Origin: Syngnathus acus
Lineage: Eukaryota > Chordata > Actinopteri > Syngnathiformes > Syngnathidae
Length of the DNA stretch: 64,000 nt
Assembly (NCBI RefSeq): GCF_901709675.1
Contig: NC_051101.1
Coordinates: 13,040,501 to 13,104,500, forward strand
Reading direction: 5' to 3'
Part shown: positions 31,601 through 43,600 of the stretch, piece after piece
Layout of the letters: every line of letters starts with the position of its first letter
Numbering within the stretch: position 1 is the first letter of the stretch
Program-made: the position numbers and the translations under genes
Notes under the pieces: generated by a model
Told to the model about the DNA's origin: nothing
What the model saw: only the letters and a program-made list of their open reading frames with translations
The model's database searches: none

Positions 31601-34600
31601 ATGCATTCACCTGCAAAATGACACCAAAGTATGCATGTAAATGAATGAGAGCAAACAGTCACAGGAAGTTGTCGAAAAGAATTGTGACACTGTTTATCTG
31701 GCAAGCCATGAGTGTATTTAAACAATTGTTCGTTGTAATCCAACACCGGCTGGCCGTACTCACGATCCAGTCTCACTGTCCAAAGGTTGCTGGGCTTTCA
31801 ACAAGCTCGGCTAGCTCAGTCGGTAGAGCATGAGACTCTTAATCTCAGGGTCGTGGGTTCGAGCCCCACGTTGGGCGCTCGTCTTTTAGGACCGTGGCCA
31901 ATGTCGCTCGGCTCAACAGAAAAAGAACCGGCCACATCGCCCCCATTGACCTTACAATAAAAACAACAGCTATGACTTGTGCTTTATAAATAAATGTACA
32001 ATCCTTCATTGACTCAAGCTTTACACATGATTTTTTTTCTCTGATGTGTTCTTCACTGACATGCTTGTTCTCACGGACACGTTCTTCACCGACACGGTCC
32101 GATTGGGGCGAGTCGCCGAGGCAGACAGACACAAACACGGAAGCGCAGAGGGGGTCCGAGACAGAGAGGTCTCCAGGTACAGGAGGTGGTCATGGGAGAG
32201 CAACTGTACTTAAATATGAGCGCGGCGCATGTGTGCGAGCTACAGCTCAATGCCTTCTTTTATCATGTCTCATTCGCAGGCTGTCCAAAAAGTAAGCAGC
32301 GTCATTTCGCTAATGTGGAAAATGAGAAATGGACTTGGGAAGTTGGTAATGATCATCAGGAAAGTCTGCCGCCGTGAATAGAGGCCCAGAGAGTTTGCTT
32401 CAGTGATATATGGAAGGGGAGGGGGGGGGGGGGCAAAATGAAGCTTGCTCTCAGGGCGGAGGATGCTCAGACGGTGGGAGGAAGCGCGTACATTCCACGC
32501 TAATCCTGATAGCACGCGGCCGCTTGCGATACGAGAACATGTCAGCGGCGTTGACACTTTGGCAGTGATGCTTATTTATGAGGAGCTGCTTTAAGCTTGT
32601 TTGCGCGCCGCCCGTGTGAAAGGATGCGAGCGCTTAGCGGGTGCACGTGTGGCCCGAAGAATACGCGGCGTATTCTTTCAAAGAGACATCCTATGAAGTG
32701 TGTGCGTGTGTTTGCTCACAGGGAACAAAGACAGCAGTGTGTCCCGCAGAGAGCGAGAGTGGGCGAGACACATCCATAGTATATGACTTATTTATCTAAC
32801 TTCGAACTGTTTTATCCCACGTGCCATAAATCTAAGAGACTCTCCGCCCCGCACACATCTGTAAGATGTTAGCTATTGCGTTTAAAACACCGGCGTTAGG
32901 AATTTTTCCTACGGCTTACAATAAATCGTTAAAAGTTGCATATGAGTCTTGCGGTGCCTATCAGATTACCAATGTCTTGTAAAGAATATATATCATGTAT
33001 TTTTTTTTCTGTGCTGCTGTCATCACGATTTTCTGCAATAATGTCATAAATTATAAAACACAGTGCCCCCTACCTGTCCCGATATCACGATTCATCCAAG
33101 TCTAAATTTGAAATGACGCACCTTTGGTGTAGTACTGCGTCATGCCACAAAATGGGGGGCAGTACTGAGCAGCGTTGAAGTGAGAAGAGGCACACAAAGG
33201 TTATGCTATGGTTATGTTATGCTAGCATTAAGCGAGAGGAATTTCCCGAGGTGGTCGGGTTGAACTTTTTACGGAGTTGAATTTTTCTTTAAGTGTCCGT
33301 TTTCTAGTAAGTTTAAAGTGAGAGTGGCAACTCCTATAAACAGCTTGAAGCAAGCACACTTGACTTCTTATTTGGAGAAGTGGATTTTCTCTCGTCCGGG
33401 ACGACTATAAAATCGCTGGCCAAATGCTTCACGTTGTTGTAATAACACATGTTCTAATTCGATCGTGTGTCTTTTCAAAACACATCAGTGAGCAGATTGT
33501 CAGAATCGAAGTGCTATTTGCTCCGAAACGAAGCGCATCTGTATGTGCGTATCGCCGAGTTTGCCAGCGTCCACTTGGAGGTGTTTGCTGAAGCAAAAAA
33601 AAAAAAGCAGCTGCTCAAACACACTCGTAGGAGGTGGATTTGTGCTTCATTTCTCTCCGGACTCTTTCATTCTTTCTTTCTTTCTTTCTTTCTTTCCCGC
33701 GGCAGCGTTCACACGCCTTGGCGAAGACGAGCGCCGAGCGTGCGCGTGTTTTCTCATTCATTCAGACAGATTGCTTCCTGTTCTGCTCGCTGTTACACTT
33801 GCTTCCTTCCTTCCTTCCCGCAAGCCGGCCAGAATCATCCCTCTGTTTGCCTTGGACGCTCCGAACACGGCCTGCGCTAGGTTTACTACAGCGAGCGCGT
33901 TACGCACTCATTAGCGGCGTTTATTATAAGGACAACTAACAACATACACAGAGATATACATTTGAAGTGGCTAGTCAACCTTGCAGGATACATTCCAGGC
34001 CCACCCAAGTGAACTATATTAGCCAGGGTAGTGTGACAGAAATATTGGCTCGCTAGCATGAGCCCGGCTAGCTCAGTCGGTAGAGCATGAGACTCTTAAT
34101 CACAGGGTCGTGGGTTCGAGCCCCACGTTGGGCGTAAGAATTTTAAATGAATCTTTGAAGAAAGTAGCCAAGCATTTGGATGAATCTGGAAAAAATTAGC
34201 CACAGAGCTAAAATATCTTATTTTGTCCTCCTCATTAATTGCAATGTTAAAGTCCATCACAACAGATTTCACCAATCCCCCACACACATCTGCACTGGCA
34301 AGCACTTGTCATGATGACATCACCGACTAACACGCTGTCTTATCAGCTGTCTTCTCGCCTCGCCTCACTTCGCCGCCACATTCATCTCTGGCTTTTACAG
34401 CCCTCGGCGGGCGCTCCCTCACGTACGGCAAAGCCGGTGTGTGCATGATTATTTATTGAGGGACGGAGAGAAGCGACGTAAAGGCCAGATGACCTCAGCT
34501 GGAGTCTGTTTCACGTTCGCACCGTGCTTTGGCTCCGGTTAGCTCGTCTCCACCTGACTTCCAAATCAACTTGATGAGTTGGAGCATTTGCCAAGATCGT

Positions 34601-37600
34601 GGAGATGTGTGTGTGATGACCAGGGAAGGGAATTGTACAGGTGCTGGCCAACAAAAAATAATAATGAGGCCGACTGATGACAGCTTTATGTGGTGGACGG
34701 TCAAGGTTAGCTGTTTTTGGTTGCCATGGAGATGGCGGAATGAGAGGGGGCAGAGATGCTACAATTAAAGTCAAATATAGACAAGGAGAGGGAAGTCAGT
34801 TCCTGTAAAGTTACCATTTTGTCGTTACATTACTCTCCCTCCTCCCCTTTCCCATTGGATGCCTCTGACGACAATTTTGTCTGATTATCCTCCGGAGTGA
34901 AATCTTTGAAGTATTTTTCCACGGACCAAATCGTCGAGTGGCGCGGTGGAAGCGGACTGACGTCGTTTAGGACTTAATGACGGCTAAGTGTGGTACTTTC
35001 AGAGCGGCGTCGGCGGGTACAAGTCGTTACCACTTCCAGAGAAAACACCGCAACACACACACAAGCATATAAGGCCGCTTATGAACCCAAGCGGCTCGTT
35101 GCAGAATGTTTTTCACGGCTGATGTGCTTCCAAAGCGGCGAGGCGCCGCTATCTGATTGGCCCTTTGCCGGGAAGTAATTGCTTTGTTGGCAACCCTGAC
35201 ATTTGTTGGGCAATTTTTTGTTTTGTTTTGTTCAAATAAGAATGATTTGTTATTCGGGCGCAGGTGTGGAGTTAATATTAGTTTTAGTAGTAGACGTTAA
35301 AGACGAGTCATGATGAGATTGTTCTGTCCTTATTCTGGTGTGTGTGTGTATGTGTGCGCGTGCAGCCATGTTCTCATAGGCAGGTCATGTCTGGGTCAAT
35401 CTCTCTGGCTCCAGCACTTCCCTGCTTTAACCCCTTCGTATCCCCACACACACACGCCGGCACAATGAAAGCAATGTTGCGTATGTGTGCTGTGATGAGT
35501 ACAAGTAGTGTATTCCAGCTGTAAAATGAGAGTCGGTGGCTCTAAAAATAAATTGACCGGGAATTGGGGGCCACAAAACATGGTCATTCTATTTATGAGT
35601 TAATTTTTTTGATTTTCGAGTAATAAGCAGAATCGGCAAGCAAAAAATTCTGAAAAAAGAATTGTTTTTAGATTCCTTTCCCTAATCTATTTTAGAGTAA
35701 TAAGTAAGCAGAATCGGCAAAAAAAATCTAATAAAAAATCAATTTTTAAATTCCTTTCCCTAATCCACAGTCTCTATCTGAAGCTGTCTAAATACACAAT
35801 GTGTTTCTCCTCCTGTGCTTTTCAGACCAAACAAAGTTTTTCAGTCATTTCAAGCCAGTGATAAAAAATAAAAGCCTCCTTTTCCACCAGCCCAAACGAC
35901 TCCATTTTTATTCCTTTTCAAGTCACTCCCTCAAGAATTTCATTTAAGCTCAGTGAGCGACAGCAGCACGTCAGGTTGTGTGCTTCCCAAAATCAAACAG
36001 GCACTTCCACACACTCTCCTGAGCCATCACAACAAAGTGAGAGAGAGTGCGCTGCGCACGCCGGCACATCCCTGCAGACATTCCAGTGGTTTGCGGTATG
36101 ATTGATGGAGTCGGCACTACTGGTCCCACTGGGATGTTCCCACTTAATTGCTGTCTGTCCACACACACACACCGTCTTTCAAGTGAGCATCGCGTCATGA
36201 CTGTCTGCCGCGAGGGATGCGCGCTAGTGTTTATTCAAAGGCACTTTTCAAACATTTTCAAAGAATGTATGCGCAAATTTTTTTTTACCAGAGTCTTCTT
36301 CACACAACTATATACCAAAGAAGCGAGAGTTAAGTACTTTACCAAACTATGCCCGTCGTGTGTGTGGTTAAGTGACAAAGCGGCGGCAGCGTTACGGGGT
36401 TGTAAAAATACACAAAATGCCGGAATGTGCAGTCGGCGGAGCCATTTGACAAAGAACCGCACAGGCGGCGTAATTATAGCTAGCCTATCTGGACCGGCTC
36501 ATTGGAAGAGAATCCGTCTGCACCGCTTCCACTGCAACGTGAAAGTCGTCAAGAAACACGGCCGAGGCCGCATTCCCAACAAACATTTGGGCTTTGGGAA
36601 TGCGGACTTTGTAAAGAAGCATTTCCTGGCTAGTTATTTTGGATGGACAACTGTGACAAGCATGCTGATGTTATTTTATGTACAGTCAATCCATCTGTCC
36701 GTTGATGCTAGCCTGCTATAAATGCCAGACGCGTTAGCAAAAAGTTTCAAATAGCTCGGAAATACAAAAGATCGTGTTTGTTATTGACTCTGAACACGCT
36801 GCTATTATTCTTAGATTAGTTTGTGTGTGTATGTCTGTGCAGATGCGCTGAAGCGCACACACATGAGCCTGACACTATCAGTGCAACTTCCTGTGGGCGT
36901 GGCCTAAACTTTTGTCTGCATTAAACCAACTTCCTGCACTAATGGCAAGCGCAGCACATAGCCACGTACTGTGTGTGCGTGTGGGGGCGACTGGGAAAGA
37001 AAAGATTGTGTGCATTTTTGCACGCGTGCGGCATGTGCGGTTGTGTTGTGAACGTAAGCACATGCAAATGAGGGCGCGCAAGTGTGTACATGCACATTCT
37101 TGCGCTGACCGGCTCGCCGTGCGCGACCGCCACAACGCGACCCATCTCGCACGCACACACAAACACAATTGTGTGTTTTTCAAGCGTGTAATCGCGCCCC
37201 GGAGATAGCGTTGCTTCCCAAAACACGGAGGCAAACAGACAATTTGACGGGCTGCTAAACAAATTCATTGTCGGCTCCCACTGACGTGCGCAAACTGGAG
37301 TCGTTAGCTTGTTGGATGCAAAGTAGGAGAACTAGCATTAGCATGAGCACAGATGGCCGCTTGATGGCGGGGGGCCTTCTGGCAGGCCGCTGCTAACCAC
37401 GCGGCAGTGGCAGCGGCGTCTGCGGTGGTCGCGTGGGTGTTTGTGGACGGAAGCGGCGATGCGCCTCAGCCGGGGCGAGCGCGTCTGTCTGGAACTGATC
37501 CAGTCTCATTAGTCGCTGGAAATAATGAAAGCTGCCGTCCAGCCGCAACCTGTGGCCCCGTTTACTTTGGCATCATTGTGTTGTGTGTGTGTTGTCAGCT

Positions 37601-40600
37601 CAATGTGAAGTGTGTACATGGATCAGATCATTAATGTGTGTGTGTGTGCACGTGTGTTTGCCTACGACCATTTGCTGAATAAATGCAGAGTATCCTGTCC
37701 AGGACCACGAGTTCATTAGATGAGTGTTTCAGGTGTGTATCCTCAAAATGTGTGTGTGTGACTGTTTGATTTCCACGGTCCAATATTTGCCATGGAGCAG
37801 AGCCTGGTCGCTAATGAAGGGAACTAATCTTGTCGTCTGTGATCACACACCCACGCACAAACACACACATTAAGTTACAAACATTCAGTGACACACACAC
37901 ATTATTATTATTTTTTTTTAAGAGTATCAATACCAAGTATCGGTCTTAACCGGCATTATTTTTCTGTATTAAATACTTGCGAAGGCTGCAGATATCAGCC
38001 ACCGATACTTAAGGTAAAATAAATCTGACATGGAGTTAGTCCTCCTTTGCAGTAGATGGCGCTATGCTGCGGCAATTTGGTACATTATCATCTGCATTAT
38101 AAAGAAATATTTTGGTTGCAATTTTTTGTCATTGTGTTCAAAGAAATCTAGGATATCAAAAGTACTAAATGTATCGGTACTTGGTATCGGTACGTACTCA
38201 ACGAGTGATACTCGTACTGTGCTGTTGGGGAAAAAAAAAAACGTTTTTACTTCACCTTTATTTATCCAATTTTTTTTTGCTATACTCAACCGGATAATAT
38301 GAAACAATAAGCAAACATGACATCGCCCTTAAGACAAACACACACATCGTACGTAACCTGAGGCTAGCTTCCAGACACCATTGTCCCGGTCGAAAATAGA
38401 AACAGGCACAATATCGCTTTCCATTTTTCTGATAGCCGTCTTGCCATGAAAGGCAACTTTGCAATCACTATTTTTGGTAAGATTTGCCGTAACTTTCTGG
38501 CTATGTCGCTAACACCAGTTAGCTTCAGACGATGTCGCCAACACCAGTTAGCAACACATTAACACACTTTTTCACACACAGGCGCACTTAATCACTTAAA
38601 CACACACAGGATGGGTGCGGGGCAACGTCTTGACGTCTGCGGTTGCGCTTTGTTCTTTGTCTTGAGCCAGCGCCAAGGCTGTGAGCAAAACTGACACTGA
38701 ACACGCCAAGGAAGCGCTCAAATTCACGCTCCGCTCCTTCTATTCCGTCTATAAAAAGAACTTGCGGCCATCGGGTTAGCTTAGTTCAGAGTCTTAAGCG
38801 GCCTCACCGCATTTTCCCTTTTAAATGGATATCGAGGATATGAAATAAATGCCCGAGTGGCTTTACGTAAAGCCACGTTGGCTAAAAACCTTCCGGAAGA
38901 ATCCGTCGCTACACAGAAGCGTTTATGCGTACGCCGTCATACCGCGTACTTGTATGTTTCCCGTCATATGATTTGATTTGACATGTTTGATAACACGACG
39001 AAAGTATGAAACACGTCCGAGTTCACATGCAGAGTGAGGACAGAACATGTCTGCCGCATGTTATGTTACATAATACGCCATGTAACACGATACGTAAACA
39101 AACGCGCGGCATGTGGTCCCCGGCGGTGTTTTTGCAGCTTTTTTGTTTGTCTTTCAAAGGCGAGCCCACAAAACATCGTTTTTATGATCTTGTTGATTTT
39201 ACGCGGCGAGCGCTCTTCATTTTTCAAGCGTATAAAAATATATGTTAGCTTGGTATATGTCTTTAAAGTCACAGTGAATCATGGTTGTTTACATAGCGGG
39301 GGAAAATGGACATTTGTCAGGCCAGGCACACATGCATGAAGATTGTGTGTGTGTGTGGAGGAACACAGTAAGTTTTTATAGTTAGTGACAGCTGACGAAT
39401 AACCCCCAACTTGAACTTTGAACTCGGGCTCTGCCTTGTGTACCCCCCAGCTAATTGACACGTCTCCCTTGATAAACTTTACACGGCGGGCGGCCGGCCG
39501 GCGTGCACCCGCCACGCACTTTTATGAATGCATCCGTTCACAAAATGAATGTTTTGATAATGGATGTTAATGTGAGCAGATATTTGGCCGAAAAAGTCAA
39601 TTTGTTGCACATTTTTTGTCGTTTTAAGGATCAAACGGGAGTGACGAAATTATAAGTAATAACATAAATGTGTGGCTGGGTGGGTGCGCCGTGGAGAAAG
39701 AAAGAAGAAGAAGAAAAAAAGCACAAGCTGTCTGAGGGACTTGTGGAGATAAGTTTTGGGGGTTTGAGAAATGTCCACACAAAGGGGGCTTTATTCCAAA
39801 GGCTGCTTGGAGAGCGCGTAGCCTTACTTATATCCAACACGTGTATAAATATATTCGTATAGCAAACCACAATTACATATGAAAGTTTATTGGGAGTTCT
39901 GAAAAAAAAATTGTGACTTGGAGTGATTCTAAAAAAAAAAAAAAAAAGGCTAAGGAAGGGAGAATATATAACTTGCATGAGAGGAACCTGACAATCAAAA
40001 ATAGATCAATAAAAAAATAAAAATAAAATAAATAAGATAAATAACATAAAAAAACTGCCAAAGTAATCTAATGTGCGGTAATTTAGCGTCAAAGTAACCG
40101 CTAAATATTAGCTTAGCGGCAAAACTTTGTGATGTAAAAAGCAGCAGCAGCAGCCCAGAGTAAAGTTAAACTTCCTCCACTCTGGAAGTTTGGCTTCCTC
40201 CGCCAGGCATCCCAGAGGAAGACCATTCATTCCTGACGGCCGTTCCCCGAGGAGCGACAACCTGAACGCGAGTCTTTCACACGTGTTACGTGTTGTACGC
40301 TACGTGAGCAAAGCGTGACGGCCCTCACCGAAAGGATGTATGCTTTGTCCGTGGTGCTCATCAAAATAATAACGCTCGCTGTTTCATTTCTTTCCCATGA
40401 CCTAGCGGTTCCATATTTTTCAGTGTTTTCCAATGATTGGCTGCCAACCGACACGCATTAAAAAACACGCTGCACTTTGTGTCAAATGTGATTGGATTAC
40501 GGTGTTTATCCGGCATCAAAGTCAGATTATAAAGCCGCGCTTGCAAAGGTTGCTGAAGGTCAGCGACGGGAGCTAGCGGCTGTCGCGGGGCTTACAAGCA

Positions 40601-43600
40601 CATTCAACTTTCCACTGGTGACAATGATAAGAAATATGTGGAACATGTTTACATAATAGCCGGCAGCATTTGATGTGAGCCCAAAATAGCCAATCGGATA
40701 ATGCGGCGGCAGCGACATTAGCGACGACGCTATGCTCGCGTTAAAGCCCGGCGGCAAAGCGCGTTGACGGAGCTTTGCTTCACGTGGTGTGGCTATTCGT
40801 TAAAGTTTTGCTTAAAAGTAGGATGTTGCGCGTGCCATTGATTAGCTCCAATTCATCTTTTGTTTACTGTGATGAGGTCATGTCCTCAAAGGTAGCGTTT
40901 AACAACCGGGCGACTATTACACACACTCGTACTTAAACAAGCACACACGGGCCTGTTTTGGACTAATCCTGCTTTCAATCTTCTTTTAGATGCAAGCGTT
41001 CGGGCTAACGACATCACCGAGGGAATTCAAAAAAAAAACTTGCGGGATAATGTGAAACAAGGACGGTAAGCCGTAAACAACAATCTATTGGAGCCTCCCA
41101 TTTTTGTATTATGTTGCCGAGTACATAAGAAAATGAACACTCTAATTGTTCTTTCTGTCATTCTTCACAAAAGATAAATAATATATGCTTGTGAGAAATG
41201 TTTTATCGTGTGTCGACATGTGTTGCTCCACCGTCTTCAATTATCAATCGCTTAAAGGTTTCGAGGACCACAATTTGTTAGCCCGTCTTCGGTATTGTTT
41301 ATTAGCATTAAGCTAGTCGGACTTATCTAAAGAAAGGCTATGCGCTAAATGTATTTATTTGCATTGCATCAGAGGGAAAAAAGAATTACGTTACCGCTCG
41401 ATTTGTCCGCGGGACGTCGAGGGCGTTTTGGGTTTGCGGGGTTCAGGACACCCACGAGGAAGGCGAGAGTGAGCGGCATACGTGAGTGCAGTTATTTTGA
41501 GAAGGACGCACTGGACATGTTTGAGTTGGGACGCATGTTCCAGAAAGCCAGCTGTAATTTAGTCAACGCACCAATTTGAAGGCCACGGAACCCCCCCGAA
41601 GAGGCAAAAATACTAACTGCTGCGGCGCTCCAACACGCATCTAAGGCTAAAAACATAGAATTTAAAAAGTTCACCCCTCACCAGATTACCAGAGTCCAAC
41701 CCTCTACTCCACGGCAAGGCGCAACATTTACTGCTGACTTGCGGAAAGTGTCCAATTCCTGCTTTCAAATAATTACAAGTTACAAGTTCATGTCATGTAA
41801 ATAAAAGAGTCTTCGCACGTACATTCACAGACACAAACAAATTAGTCTTGGAGGTAGACTCGAACCCTGAACCAGACATGTGAGGCAGACATGCTAAAAA
41901 TCAGGACAGACACTAGGCCTTTTAGCTATTTATATTATTACACACACACTTGCACAGAAAAAACAGACACTTGGCAATGTTCCCGTTAAGCGTCGTGACC
42001 TTGGTCGAACTCCGCCAACAGCTTTGACGCAGCTAATGGACGAGCGCTACCATCATGCTAACACTCTCGGCTAATTGCTAATGATGCCTGCTAATGGGTA
42101 CCATCCTGCGCGCCGAATAAACACTAGCCAGCCTTGGAAGCTAACAGCGGGTGTTTGTGGCTAACGTGAATGCGCGGCTGTGTTTCCGCACAGTTTGAGG
42201 ATGAGGCCGCGTGATCTTAGCAATTAACGGATGCAAAAATAGGCACACGGTTAGCAATTGACGGACGATACAGATTCGCACGCTGTTAGCAATTAGCAAA
42301 TAAATAAAACAGTGGCTGTATTGTCAGAGTTCAAGTCGAGAGTTAATGCATGTTCGCGGGCTCATTGTGTGTGTGTAGCGTCTATAATTCCAGGTGGGCT
42401 GCAGAATCAGAGGCATCTTAGAAGTGTGTCACATCTGAGTGTGCGTGGGGGTCTCCGATCTGACGTCCTGCCTAGCAGACACCTTTTGATGCCTTTCAAG
42501 TCCATCAAAAGTCACTTCCTGTCCTGGAGCCACACATACCGCACGTGAAGACGACGCAAGAGCCTCAGGCCGTCCGTGTCTGCTTAATATGTTGGAGAGG
42601 AGGTGGCGGGGTCGGGTGGGGTCTTGGAAACGAGTCGGTTTTACACAAAGGAACCAGTTTTTTTTTCAAGCTATCTTTTTTTCGTGTTTATACATTCCTA
42701 CAATTGTCAATGCAGTACCACAACGTGCCACAAAATGTTTGGCAGCACTGAGTGATGTGAATTCACGACCTACCTTTCTTGATTTTCTTGGAAGGTTGTT
42801 TCTTCTTGATAAACTTGGTGGCGTCCTGAGGTTCCTCCGTCCCGTCTCCCGCCAGCTCCGCGATGGGCTCCACGCAGCCTAAACGATATACGTTAGCATT
42901 AGCATGATCATTCTTTTCGGACGAAACGACGTGTGAATGCTGTTTTATGCACAAGCACCCGCTCAGCGCATCTCTGCTCATGGAGCGACTCTCGGCCAAT
43001 CAAATGGCTTGCTCGCAACTAATTGTATGATGGTGCAGAAATGAAAACAGCCAGAAAAATAAAAAACAGAAGTCATTTTATGATGTCAGATGATTGATCA
43101 TGGAGGAAGAAAAAGAAGCGGCATTGAATAACATGCATGTGCATGTGTGTGTGTGTGTGTGCATTTGGGTAAATCCCCACTGGAGTCCCGGGATCAATGA
43201 GGGATTTAAGGAGCTCCTGAGGTGGATGAATTGGACGCCTTGTCTGCCGTCCATCCCTCCTCCCTGTCTCCTCCTCTTCATCATCGTCCTCCTCACCCCC
43301 TCCCTGTCTCGTTCCTGATGTTTCCCCTGTCTCCTGCTCCTCCCTGCATTCTCTCCATCCTTCTCCTCCTCATTGTAACTCCCCGCATCACTTCATCCTC
43401 CTCGTTTGTTCCCGCTTTCCCCTTCCTCCTCTCTTCTCCTCCTTCCATCCCTGGTTCCCTCCTGGCTCACTCCTCATTTCCTCTCATCGCTGAGGATCAT
43501 TCCCAGTTTCACGCTGCTTTCCCTTAACATCCACGGCACACATGTTGCCTTTGTGTGTCCCCTCTGTGTGTGTGTGTGTCTGCTATCATGTCGACCTTAA

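Larger units (their letters stand above)
28612..42773. other. BBS9 last intron (14.2 kb)
   Basis: Apart from the tRNA cluster and the small elements listed separately, I see no coding gene. The region is rich in CA/GT tracts (for example around 29045, 31565, 37610 and 37860). The longest frame (36047-36721) has no family signature and starts at GTG. Confidence 0.55.

Noticed and set aside
36047-36721. 224-codon + strand open frame
   Set aside because: Begins at GTG, crosses CA repeats and a hairpin, has no splice partners or family motifs. It is the length expected by chance in 14 kb.
43222-43527. Ser/Pro/Leu-rich open frame
   Set aside because: Made by the polypyrimidine tract; low-complexity only.
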